This document shows positions 1 to 6,605 of a stretch of 7,137 nt of DNA, one piece after another; the stretch's first letter is position 1; each line of letters starts with the position of its first letter. A model generated the notes under the pieces. The model ran no database searches. It saw nothing but the letters and a program-made list of their open reading frames with translations, and was not told the DNA's origin. The DNA is from Lachnospiraceae bacterium UBA1718. Lineage in GTDB: Bacteria; Bacillota; Clostridia; Lachnospirales; Lachnospiraceae. The position numbers and the translations under genes were made by a program. The DNA lies in assembly GCA_002317245.1 (NCBI GenBank), contig DCIU01000155.1, positions 3,518-10,654 on the forward strand, in the 5' to 3' direction.

Positions 1-1599
1 GAGAATGGCAATTTCCAGGATTCGGCTTGGAGTGATGAGTTACGTTCACTTCTCGGTTACGAAGAAGGTGATGAGACTCTGGATGATAACAATATCTGGC
101 AGGAATCCCTTCATCCTGATGATAAGGATCGTACTGTCAAGAGCTTCTATGACGGAATGATGGGCATGGGCGAATACGACATGACCTACCGTCTACGTTG
201 TAAAAATGGTGAGTACAGGTGGTTCCAGGGTAAGGGCGAACTTGTTAAGGATGATAATGGTAATGTAATCAGTTATCAGGGTGTAATACAGGACTGTACT
301 GCAGATATAGAGATGCAGCGTCTTAATCAGGAGCGTACACATGCTCTAGAGGAACTTAAGGCTTCAGAATTCGCTCTTCAGGCAGCTCTTGAAGAAGCTA
401 AGGAAGCCAGCAAGGCTAAGAGTGTATTCTTATCCAATATGTCCCACGATATTCGTACTCCAATGAATGCTATTATAGGATTCAGTAATCTGGCTATAGA
501 AGAGGGACCTGATTCACCTAATCAGAGAGAATATCTGGAGAAAATTAAGTCTTCTGGCTCACATCTAATTGCTCTTATCAATAATATTCTGGATATGAGT
601 AAGATTGAGAGTGGTAAGGTTAATATTGAGTATGTTAATGGTAGTATCACTGAAGTAGCTAACAACCTTAAGGCTATCCTTATGGCTAACTTAAGTGAAA
701 AGCAGCAGACATTTAACGTTACTATTAATAATATAGAGCATGATTATGTCAGATTCGACAGATTACATCTTAATCAGGTACTGCTTAACTGTCTTGGTAA
801 TTCAATTAAGTTTACTCCTGAGAATGGTCTGCTTACCCTGGAGCTCACAGAGCTTCCTAGGGATGAGAAGGGAAGAGTAGTATTCAAGTTCGTGATGTCT
901 GATACTGGAATTGGAATGAGTCCTGAATTCCTTAAGTCAGTATTCAATCCTTTTGAGCGAGAAAGATCATCTACTATTAGTAAGATTCAGGGTACTGGAC
1001 TTGGAATGTCCATTGTTAAGAGTCTTACAGAGCTTATGGGTGGTAATATATCTGTTGAAAGTCAGATTAACGTTGGTACAACCTATACCTTAATCCTTCC
1101 TGTTGAGGAACCTACATTAGAAAAGGATGAAGAAGAAGACAATGAGGTTCAAAAGTCTGTTTATACTATCAAGGATGATGGTAGCAGCAAGGATGAGAAG
1201 ATATCTAAGCTTCTGGGACTTCATGTGCTCTTAGTTGATGATAATAGTGTTAACAGAATGCTTGGACGTAAGCTTCTAGGTCGAATCGGAATTACAGTAG
1301 AGGAAGCCGAGAATGGAGAAGAGGCCTGCAAGATTATTGAGGCTACTGAACCTGGTAAATTCAATCTTATTCTTATGGATATTCAGATGCCAGTAATGAA
1401 TGGATATGAAGCTACAGATAGATTAAGATCATCTGAAAATGGATATATTAAGAATATTCCTATTATTGCAATGACAGCTGATGCCTTCGAGGAGGATAAG
1501 CGTAAGTGTTCTGAACATGGTATGAATGGTCACATAACTAAGCCAATACTTGTGGACAATCTCATTAATACTATATATTCGGCACTATATATGGTATAA
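1..1599 (+). CDS. Hybrid sensor histidine kinase with PAS and receiver domains, 5' end outside the window
   Basis: The frame is open from base 1, so the gene begins upstream; 532 residues are visible. Residues 1 to about 104 are a PAS fold with its PAC part (W-S-D-E-L-R-S-L-L-G-Y, then L-H-P-D-D, later YRWFQGKGELV). A short coiled coil (about 105-140) leads to HisKA with the phosphoacceptor His149 in SHDIRTP. The ATPase domain shows an N box (Asn263, Asn267), G1 box DTGIGM at 301-306 and G2 box GTGLGM at 331-336. After an acidic linker, a receiver domain (about 407-530) carries Asp413/Asp414, phosphoacceptor Asp460 in LMDIQMP, Thr492 and Lys514. All catalytic residues are present, so the kinase should be active. 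No Hpt domain follows, so any relay must use a separate Hpt protein. The sensory N-terminus and possible membrane spans are not visible. The ligand is unknown; the neighbouring transporter ATPase hints at amino acids, by inference only. Confidence 0.95.
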   Translation, partial: ENGNFQDSAWSDELRSLLGYEEGDETLDDNNIWQESLHPDDKDRTVKSFYDGMMGMGEYDMTYRLRCKNGEYRWFQGKGELVKDDNGNVISYQGVIQDCTADIEMQRLNQERTHALEELKASEFALQAALEEAKEASKAKSVFLSNMSHDIRTPMNAIIGFSNLAIEEGPDSPNQREYLEKIKSSGSHLIALINNILDMSKIESGKVNIEYVNGSITEVANNLKAILMANLSEKQQTFNVTINNIEHDYVRFDRLHLNQVLLNCLGNSIKFTPENGLLTLELTELPRDEKGRVVFKFVMSDTGIGMSPEFLKSVFNPFERERSSTISKIQGTGLGMSIVKSLTELMGGNISVESQINVGTTYTLILPVEEPTLEKDEEEDNEVQKSVYTIKDDGSSKDEKISKLLGLHVLLVDDNSVNRMLGRKLLGRIGITVEEAENGEEACKIIEATEPGKFNLILMDIQMPVMNGYEATDRLRSSENGYIKNIPIIAMTADAFEEDKRKCSEHGMNGHITKPILVDNLINTIYSALYMV

Positions 1600-1600
1600 T
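1592..1600 (+). promoter_or_regulatory. Candidate extended -10 promoter overlapping the kinase stop codon
   Basis: TGG-TATAAT matches the extended -10 form TGN-TATAAT and overlaps the last codons and TAA of the kinase. No convincing -35 lies 16-18 bp upstream. Transcription would start near 1607, leaving a leader of about 20 nt before the GTG start of the ABC ATPase. The 11-mer TGGTATAATTG recurs exactly at 4655-4665 in the ttcA promoter region. Such motifs arise by chance in AT-rich DNA, so this is tentative. Confidence 0.35.
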
Positions 1601-1626
1601 TGACCCAATTGAGAGGAGTTTTAACC

Positions 1627-2367
1627 GTGGATAATAAGAAACCAATGGTTCATATTGAGAACCTTAAGAAGAACTTCGATGAACTTGAAGTATTAAAAGA
1701 TATCAGTCTAGACGTTGCCGAGGGTGAGGTTGTCGTTTTATTAGGACCATCTGGAAGCGGTAAATCTACTTTGCTCAGATGTATTAACAGACTTGAAGAA
1801 GCTACATCTGGTAAGATTATAGTTGATGGAATTGATATAACTGATAAGAAGACAGATATTAATAAGGCAAGAGAGAATATTGGAATGGTATTCCAGCATT
1901 TTAATCTCTTTAACAATAAGAGTGTATTAGAGAATATTACACTTGCCCCTACAGTTCTTAAGGTCCTTAATAAGGATGAGGCTGATAAAAAGGCTCTTGC
2001 CCTTTTAGAGCGTGTTGGTATGGCTGATAAGGCTTCAGTATATCCATCACAGATTTCTGGTGGACAGAAGCAGAGAGTAGCTATTGCAAGATCCCTTGCT
2101 ATGTCTCCAGATCTTATGCTTTTTGATGAGCCGACATCTGCTCTTGATCCAGAGATGGTTGGAGAAGTTCTTGATGTTATGAAGGAACTTGCAAGAGATG
2201 GTATGACAATGATTGTTGTCACTCATGAGATTGGATTTGCCAGAGAGGTAGCAGATCGTATCATATTCATGGATGGCGGATACATTGTTGAACAGGGCAG
2301 ACCTGATGAGATCCTTACTAATCCTAAGGAAAAGAGAACCATCGATTTCTTAAATAAGGTATTATAA
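1627..2367 (+). CDS. glnQ: Polar amino acid ABC transporter, ATP-binding subunit (GlnQ family)
   Basis: This 246-residue protein has the usual length and motifs of the GlnQ/HisP family, the cytoplasmic ATPases that power uptake of glutamine or other polar amino acids through an inner-membrane permease. Visible in order are Walker A GPSGSGKST (about 40-48), Q-loop MVFQHFNLF (Gln90), signature ISGGQKQR (143-150, Ile replacing the usual first Leu), Walker B LMLFDEP with catalytic Glu168, D-loop SALDP, and the switch His200 in VVTHE. I chose the GTG at 1627 because GAGAGGAG ends 8 nt before it; an in-frame TTG directly after the kinase stop lacks a suitably placed ribosome site, and the ATG at 1645 would be shorter. 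It lies 27 nt after the kinase. No permease or binding-protein gene is visible, so partners must lie upstream of the window or elsewhere. Substrate specificity cannot be read from the sequence. Confidence 0.9.
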   Translation: MDNKKPMVHIENLKKNFDELEVLKDISLDVAEGEVVVLLGPSGSGKSTLLRCINRLEEATSGKIIVDGIDITDKKTDINKARENIGMVFQHFNLFNNKSVLENITLAPTVLKVLNKDEADKKALALLERVGMADKASVYPSQISGGQKQRVAIARSLAMSPDLMLFDEPTSALDPEMVGEVLDVMKELARDGMTMIVVTHEIGFAREVADRIIFMDGGYIVEQGRPDEILTNPKEKRTIDFLNKVL

Positions 2368-2371
2368 GTTT

Positions 2372-2377
2372 TATAAT
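2372..2377 (+). promoter_or_regulatory. Possible -10 element upstream of the cytidylate-kinase-like gene
   Basis: TATAAT lies just after the ABC ATPase stop codon. It lacks both a TG extension and a clear -35 at standard spacing. If used, transcription would start near 2384, placing the GC-rich hairpin at 2391-2406 in the leader. Read-through from the ATPase gene is an equally good explanation, since no terminator with a T-run lies between the two genes. Confidence 0.25.
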
Positions 2378-2390
2378 ATAAATTACACCA

Positions 2391-2406
2391 TCGTGCGCGT
2401 GCACGA
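2391..2406. repeat. GC-rich inverted repeat TCGTGC-GCGT-GCACGA
   Basis: Two perfect 6-base arms enclose a 4-base centre in the 65-bp gap between the ABC ATPase and the cytidylate-kinase-like gene. It is conspicuously GC-rich inside AT-rich sequence. No T-run follows, so it is not a standard terminator. It could be an operator, an mRNA-stabilising or processing hairpin between co-transcribed genes, or chance. Confidence 0.5.
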
Positions 2407-2432
2407 AACTAATTAATAGGAGAATATGCATT

Positions 2433-3005
2433 ATGCCTAAAGTAGTTACTATTAGCCGTGAATATGGCGCAGGCGGATCAACAATTGGAAAAGCCGTTGC
2501 TGAGAGACTTGGAATCGAATATCTGGATAAGGCAATTATCCTGACAACAGCCTATGAGGCAGGCGTTAATGTTGAGGATGTATACAAGTTAACAGAGAAC
2601 AGCAAGTCATCTAGTATTTTTGATTTCTATAACAAGCCATTGAATGATAAGCTGTTTAAGTCTCAGTCTGAAGTTATTAAGTTATTCGGTGAACGTGGCG
2701 ATTGTCTAATAGTTGGACGTAATGCTAATTCGATTTTAAGAGAGTACGATGATACATTACACGTATTCATTCATGCATCTCTTGATTTCAGACGTAATCA
2801 TATGATGAAGAAGGAGATGTACAAGGGTATATCTGTTGATAAGATGAATGATCTTATTAATACTGTTGATAAGCGCCGTAAAAAATACTGTGAACAGTAT
2901 ACTAATACAGAATTTGGTGATGCTAAGAATTATGATATCTGTCTTGATTCTTCAAGAATTGGTTTTGACAAGTGTGTTGATATCATTTGTGATCTTGCTA
3001 AATAA
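2433..3005 (+). CDS. Cytidylate kinase-like family P-loop protein
   Basis: The 190-residue protein opens with VTISREYGAGGSTIGKAVAERLG, cited here only as a family hallmark of cytidylate kinase-like proteins: a P-loop of the GxxGxGK type with Gly17-Lys20 region after the strand. A second typical block is the VGRNANSIL segment near residues 94-102, where many relatives have GRCAD. The Lys/Arg-rich stretch around 147-152 (DKRRKKY) resembles the lid region of nucleoside monophosphate kinases. Canonical CMP kinase is usually somewhat longer, and housekeeping Cmk is normally a separate gene, so the true substrate of this family is uncertain. ATG at 2433 is chosen because AGGAGA ends 9 nt upstream. 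It follows the ABC ATPase by 65 nt with no T-run terminator between, so co-transcription is possible; a strong terminator closes the unit. Confidence 0.85.
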   Translation: MPKVVTISREYGAGGSTIGKAVAERLGIEYLDKAIILTTAYEAGVNVEDVYKLTENSKSSSIFDFYNKPLNDKLFKSQSEVIKLFGERGDCLIVGRNANSILREYDDTLHVFIHASLDFRRNHMMKKEMYKGISVDKMNDLINTVDKRRKKYCEQYTNTEFGDAKNYDICLDSSRIGFDKCVDIICDLAK

Positions 3006-3022
3006 AGAGTAGTGGCATAAAG

Positions 3023-3059
3023 AAAGAGTCCAATCCGTTAGTGGAAAGGGCTCTTTTTT
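3023..3059 (+). terminator. Rho-independent terminator after the cytidylate-kinase-like gene
   Basis: AAAGAGTCC (3023-3031) pairs with GGGCTCTTT (3048-3056) in a 9-bp stem with one G-T pair. A run of T residues (3054-3059) overlaps the 3' arm and continues past it. It lies 18 nt after the stop codon and closes the plus-strand unit facing the convergent AI-2E gene. Confidence 0.85.
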
Positions 3060-3062
3060 AGT

Positions 3063-3100
3063 GTTAGAAGAGATATCTAACTATTCGTTAAAGAATAGTT
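3063..3100. repeat. Two overlapping inverted repeats between convergent genes
   Basis: GTTAGA (3063-3068) pairs with TCTAAC (3076-3081), and AACTATTC (3079-3086) pairs with GAATAGTT (3093-3100). The two share bases 3079-3081, so both stems cannot form fully at once. Neither is followed by a T-run on the plus strand. They lie in the 142-bp gap between two converging genes, which otherwise holds only terminators. Confidence 0.45.
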
Positions 3101-3129
3101 TAACAAAATGTTAGTAGTTAATTTGCGCT

Positions 3130-3149
3130 AAAAAACGCTATTTTGCGTT
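3130..3149 (-). terminator. Probable terminator of the AI-2E family gene, overlapping its stop codon
   Basis: Read on the minus strand, AACGC (3149-3145) and GCGTT (3138-3134) form a 5-bp stem around AAAATA, followed by a run of six T in total. The stem begins inside the TAA stop codon. The stem is short, so efficiency may be modest. Confidence 0.5.
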
Positions 3150-4596
3150 ATTTGCTCTTTTTCTTAAATAATCCATTAAACCAAACAACTATCTTCTTAT
3201 ACCAGGCAAGTTTAATTTTAACTGGTGGTAAAATATGATGTTCTTCGTTAGCATCTTCCGTTAAGCCTAACTCATCATACATTTCATACTGCGGATGTTC
3301 TTCATCAGTAATTACTTCTTTACTATAATAATCTATAGGCACGGGCTGATTATTCTCATCAATGTATTCAGCCATTGCATAATCATCAGAATCGATTATC
3401 ATATTGCGTTCTAATAATCTACGATTAATTCTGCGTCTTATAAATGTATAAATACATGCAAATACAGGTACACCTACAAGCATACCAAGAATTCCAAAGA
3501 ACCCACCGAATACAATAATTGATACAACAATCCAGAAACTTGAAATTCCTATTGAATTACCAAGAATTGCTGGTCCAATGATATTTCCATCAATTTGCTG
3601 CAAAATAAGGATAAAAATCACAAAATACACGGCCTTCATTGGATCAACCAGTAAAATCAATAAGGCGCTTGGAATTGCACCAAGGTATGGTCCAAAGAAA
3701 GGAATTATATTAGTTACACCTACAATAACGGAAACCAGAACTGCGTATGGCGTTCCCATAATATTAAGGCAAATGTAGCATATTATACCTATGATAATTG
3801 AATCTACAATTTTACCTATTAAGAAGCCACCGAAGGTCTTATCGATGTATCTTAAGTCAACCATAATGCTGTTGGCTTTTTCACGTGGCCAAATTGAATA
3901 AATAAGCTTTTTAATAAGGCCAACATACTTTTCCTTGCCTATTAGCAGGTAAATTGCAATAATTAGACCTATTATAAGGTTGAAAACGGCGCTTACAGCA
4001 CTAAAAATGCCGTTTTTTAGGGTCACAATTACATCTTTTACATTAGGAATAATATTCGTGGTTATAAAGTCATTTATGTCATCAGAATAATCATTTATGA
4101 GCTCAAGCAGATCATTCTGCTTAAAGAATGTTGTATGCTTAACCAGATCATTGCCATAATTGATTATATTATTATAGTAAGTTGGGAAATGAACAATAAT
4201 GCTCTCAATTGAAGAATAAATCTGTGGTAATACTGTACCAAAGAATGCATATAATGCTGCAGCTACAATGGCAAAGGCCATAATCAGCGAATATGCACGT
4301 ATTCTCTTCTTCTTCTTATCGCCTACAGTAATCCCCTTTTTGTGATAATAACTTCCAAAGCATCTAATCTCGATAAATCGCATAATAGGATTAACAAGAT
4401 AAGCTATTACAAGTCCATCAATTACCGGAGTAAGAACCTTAATTATCTGTTTGAAGCCTGATGTAATCGTTCCTATATTATAGATGGCATATACAACCAG
4501 CATACTGGCCACAATTACAATGAAGGCTGTTAATCCCCATTTGAAGTATTTTTTATCCTGGATTTTTTTATTTTTGTCAGTTTTTTTCATTTTCAT
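3148..4596 (-). CDS. AI-2E family transporter (polytopic membrane protein)
   Basis: This 482-residue membrane protein has the AI-2E family layout: a basic N-terminus, hydrophobic spans near 20-42, 52-70 and 102-124, a soluble segment with amphipathic character (about 125-190), then a cluster of spans from about 197 to 385. The family signature is clear in NIIPFFGPYLGAIPS (296-310) and in the QQIDGNIIGP to LVGVPVFA block (333-380). Family members are described variously as AI-2 exporters, permeases or sodium/proton antiporters, so the substrate is not known here. About 90 residues follow the last span: an acidic stretch (403-452), then a basic, aromatic end (459-482). The start is uncertain; ATG codons at 4596 and 4590 both fit, and neither has a strong ribosome site (only GGG just before 4596). 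It is convergent with the kinase-like gene and divergent from ttcA. Confidence 0.9.
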   Translation of the reverse strand: MKMKKTDKNKKIQDKKYFKWGLTAFIVIVASMLVVYAIYNIGTITSGFKQIIKVLTPVIDGLVIAYLVNPIMRFIEIRCFGSYYHKKGITVGDKKKKRIRAYSLIMAFAIVAAALYAFFGTVLPQIYSSIESIIVHFPTYYNNIINYGNDLVKHTTFFKQNDLLELINDYSDDINDFITTNIIPNVKDVIVTLKNGIFSAVSAVFNLIIGLIIAIYLLIGKEKYVGLIKKLIYSIWPREKANSIMVDLRYIDKTFGGFLIGKIVDSIIIGIICYICLNIMGTPYAVLVSVIVGVTNIIPFFGPYLGAIPSALLILLVDPMKAVYFVIFILILQQIDGNIIGPAILGNSIGISSFWIVVSIIVFGGFFGILGMLVGVPVFACIYTFIRRRINRRLLERNMIIDSDDYAMAEYIDENNQPVPIDYYSKEVITDEEHPQYEMYDELGLTEDANEEHHILPPVKIKLAWYKKIVVWFNGLFKKKSK

Positions 4597-4628
4597 CCCA
4601 ACTAATTATATTGATTGCTAGCTCTTAA

Positions 4629-4637
4629 AGTATAGCA
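4629..4637 (-). promoter_or_regulatory. Candidate extended -10 promoter for the AI-2E family gene
   Basis: On the minus strand this reads TGC-TATACT, an extended -10. Transcription would start near 4622, giving a leader of about 26 nt. There is no good -35. A second TATAAT on the minus strand at 4610-4605 would give an almost leaderless transcript and is less likely. Confidence 0.45.
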
Positions 4638-4647
4638 TATTTAGGAC

Positions 4648-4674
4648 ATTCATGTGGTATAATTGTACATGAAT
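4648..4674. promoter_or_regulatory. Inverted repeat ATTCATGT-N11-ACATGAAT around the ttcA -10 element
   Basis: The two 8-base arms (4648-4655 and 4667-4674) are perfect inverted copies separated by 11 bases that contain TATAAT. The arms flank the -10 of the rightward promoter and lie over the -35 region of the leftward AI-2E promoter. Most of it is upstream of the expected rightward start near 4670, so it would act as DNA rather than RNA. This suggests an operator for a dimeric regulator, but the regulator is not identified. Confidence 0.5.
4655..4663 (+). promoter_or_regulatory. Candidate extended -10 promoter for ttcA and the recombinase
   Basis: TGG-TATAAT gives a perfect extended -10 with no clear -35. 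Start is expected near 4670, about 30 nt before the ttcA ATG. It lies inside the inverted repeat at 4648-4674. Confidence 0.6.
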
Positions 4675-4699
4675 TAGGAAAAATCAAGGCGAATTAAGT

Positions 4700-5452
4700 A
4701 TGGATCTTCAGAAGTTATACAGCTACGTAAGACGGGCTGTTCAGGACTATAATATGATAGAGGAAGGCGATAAAATCGCTATTGGCATATCAGGCGGTAA
4801 GGATAGCCTTACTCTTCTGTATGCCCTGGCTGGATTACGCAAGTTTTATCCAGTTAAGTTTGATATATGCGCAATCACCATAGAACTTGGTTGGTCAAAA
4901 TATAATACTGAATTAGTCAATGATTTATCTGGTGTTCAGAAGCTATGTGATGAACTTGGCGTGGAATATCATATTATTGATACGGAAATAGCCCCTATAG
5001 TCTTCGGAGCCCGCGAAGAGTCAAATCCATGCTCCTTATGTGCAAAGCTTCGTAAAGGCGCCTTAAATGAAGAAATTAAGGCCTTAGGATGTAATAAAGT
5101 AGCCTATGCTCATCATAAGGATGATGTTGTGGAGACTATGCTTCTATCGCTTATGTATGAAGGCCGTTTCCATACCTTTGCACCTGTAACATTTCTTGAT
5201 AAGTCTATGATTCATATTATCAGGCCTATGATATATGTTAATGAGTCAGAGGTTATTGGATTCGTTAAGAAGTACAATGTTCCTGTTACTAAGAGCCCTT
5301 GTCCTGTAGATGGCTATACCAAGCGTGAGTATGTTCATCAGGTACTTAAGGACCTTACCAAGGATAATCGTGATGTCAAGAAGCGAATGTTCACTGCCAT
5401 TGCGGACAGCAAACTTGATGGATGGGATAAGGAAAACGAGGCAGTTTATTAA
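4700..5452 (+). CDS. ttcA: tRNA 2-thiocytidine biosynthesis protein TtcA-like, PP-loop ATPase
   Basis: This 250-residue protein belongs to the TtcA group of PP-loop enzymes, which adenylate a tRNA cytidine (position 32 in studied members) and replace its oxygen with sulfur. The PP-loop SGGKDS is at 31-36. The Cys pair PCSLC (Cys111, Cys114) and a distant Cys201 in KSPCPVDG match the three cysteines that hold an iron-sulfur cluster in the studied enzyme. AHHKDDVVET (137-146) is the second conserved nucleotide-site block. The length is a little below the E. coli enzyme. The start at 4700 follows a weak AAGG about 10 nt upstream; no better start is nearby. It is the first gene of a two-gene unit, with the recombinase starting 2 nt after its stop. 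The exact tRNA target remains inferred from family. Confidence 0.85.
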   Translation: MDLQKLYSYVRRAVQDYNMIEEGDKIAIGISGGKDSLTLLYALAGLRKFYPVKFDICAITIELGWSKYNTELVNDLSGVQKLCDELGVEYHIIDTEIAPIVFGAREESNPCSLCAKLRKGALNEEIKALGCNKVAYAHHKDDVVETMLLSLMYEGRFHTFAPVTFLDKSMIHIIRPMIYVNESEVIGFVKKYNVPVTKSPCPVDGYTKREYVHQVLKDLTKDNRDVKKRMFTAIADSKLDGWDKENEAVY

Positions 5453-5454
5453 AT

Positions 5455-6510
5455 ATGGCAAGTAATCTAAATTACCATGATCAATTGAATAAAGATAACG
5501 TTGAGAAGCTTCGAGAAGCATTATCTGCTCTCCCATCCTTCTGCAAGATGTACTTCAGAGGTATGAATGATACCATCGCATCCAGAACAAAGCTTGCTTA
5601 TGCTCATGATCTTAAGATTTTCTTCGAATATATGATGAAGAATAATTCTTATTGTGCCAAGTTCGATATGCAGGATATACCCTTATCTATTCTTGATAAG
5701 ATTGGGCGTGAAGATATCGAAGAATATATGGAATATCTGTCCCTCTATACCAATGAAGATGGCGAAGAGATAATGAATGATGAACGTGGTAAGAGTCGTA
5801 AGTTAGCCTCCCTTCGCAGCTTCTATAATTATTACTTCAAAAATGAGTTAATTGAGAGTAATCCACCAGCCCTGGTTCCTATGCCTAAGCTTCATGAAAA
5901 AGAGATTATAAGGCTTGAGCCTGATGAGGTGGCTGAATTACTTGATCAGGTTGAGGCTGGTACTAATCTGACTAAGAAGCAGATGGACTTCCACAACAAG
6001 ACTGTCGTTCGTGATATGGCAATATTAACTACCCTTCTTGGAACCGGAATTCGTGTATCTGAGCTGGTGGGTATTGATATTAAGGATATCGACTTCGATA
6101 ACGAACGCTTCAAGGTTAGGCGTAAGGGCGGATATGAAGATATTGTATACTTCGGCGAAGAGGTTCAGAATGCCCTCCTTAATTACCTGGAACAGCGTGA
6201 ACACATTCTCCCTATGGAGGGCCATGAAGACGCTTTGTTCCTCTCTATGCAGAACAGGCGAATAACTGTAAGAAGCGTTGAATTACTAGTTAAGAAGTAC
6301 GCTTCTAATGTTACTAATATGAAGAAGATCACTCCTCATAAGCTTAGAAGCACCTTCGGTACTAATCTCTACCAGGAGACCGGTGATATATACCTTGTAG
6401 CTGATGTATTAGGGCACAAAGATGTTAATACTACAAGGAAGCATTACGCAGCCATGAAGGACGAAAACAAACGTCGTGCTGCTAAATCTATTAAATTAAG
6501 AGAAGAATAA
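5455..6510 (+). CDS. Tyrosine recombinase, XerC/XerD-like
   Basis: This 351-residue protein has an N-terminal SAM-like core-binding domain (about 25-135) and a C-terminal catalytic domain with the full residue set: Arg200 in GTGIRVSEL, Lys224 in VRRKGG, His295 and Arg298 in TPHKLRSTF, His321 in LGHKD and the nucleophile Tyr331. It should therefore cut and rejoin DNA. It is about 50 residues longer than standard XerC/XerD; extra sequence appears near 97-113 and 168-184. The start lies 2 nt after the ttcA stop with only a distant GAGG (5438-5441), suggesting translational coupling. No prophage, excisionase or attachment repeat is visible, so a chromosomal housekeeping role such as dimer resolution is more likely than an integrase of a mobile element, but this is inference. 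A bidirectional terminator follows 12 nt later. Confidence 0.9.
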   Translation: MASNLNYHDQLNKDNVEKLREALSALPSFCKMYFRGMNDTIASRTKLAYAHDLKIFFEYMMKNNSYCAKFDMQDIPLSILDKIGREDIEEYMEYLSLYTNEDGEEIMNDERGKSRKLASLRSFYNYYFKNELIESNPPALVPMPKLHEKEIIRLEPDEVAELLDQVEAGTNLTKKQMDFHNKTVVRDMAILTTLLGTGIRVSELVGIDIKDIDFDNERFKVRRKGGYEDIVYFGEEVQNALLNYLEQREHILPMEGHEDALFLSMQNRRITVRSVELLVKKYASNVTNMKKITPHKLRSTFGTNLYQETGDIYLVADVLGHKDVNTTRKHYAAMKDENKRRAAKSIKLREE

Positions 6511-6522
6511 AGACCAAAGCAA

Positions 6523-6551
6523 AAGAGCCGCATACTGGAAATGCGGCTCTT
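6523..6551. terminator. Strong bidirectional terminator between the recombinase and LysM genes
   Basis: AAGAGCCGCAT (6523-6533) and ATGCGGCTCTT (6541-6551) form a perfect 11-bp stem with a 7-base loop. The plus-strand tail is CTCTTCTTT, and the minus-strand tail is TTTTGCTTT, so it can end both converging transcripts. The other 54 bases up to the LysM stop codon show no clear feature. Confidence 0.85.
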
Positions 6552-6605
6552 CTTTAAAGGGGTAGATATTATTGAACACCCAGAAAACTGGATGGAACAA
6601 ACATA

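Noticed and set aside
1650..2222. Long open frame on the minus strand across the ABC ATPase gene
   Set aside because: It is antisense to a gene with every ATPase motif intact, shows no recognisable domain, and has no ribosome site worth noting.
2425..2439. Four-codon ATG-CAT-TAT-GCC-TAA frame overlapping the start of the cytidylate-kinase-like gene
   Set aside because: It lies too close to the AGGAGA site for efficient initiation, and the in-frame ATG at 2433 has normal spacing.
5246..5536. Minus-strand open frame spanning the ttcA-recombinase junction
   Set aside because: It overlaps two well-supported genes on the other strand and shows no recognisable domain.
5455..6510. Tyrosine recombinase as the integrase of a mobile element
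   Set aside because: No attachment-site repeat, tRNA target, excisionase or phage gene is visible, and it sits tightly behind a tRNA-modification gene with no change in base composition.
6580..6591. Small palindrome CCAG-AAAA-CTGG between terminator and LysM stop
   Set aside because: Only 4-bp arms; expected by chance at this size and with no T-run beside it.
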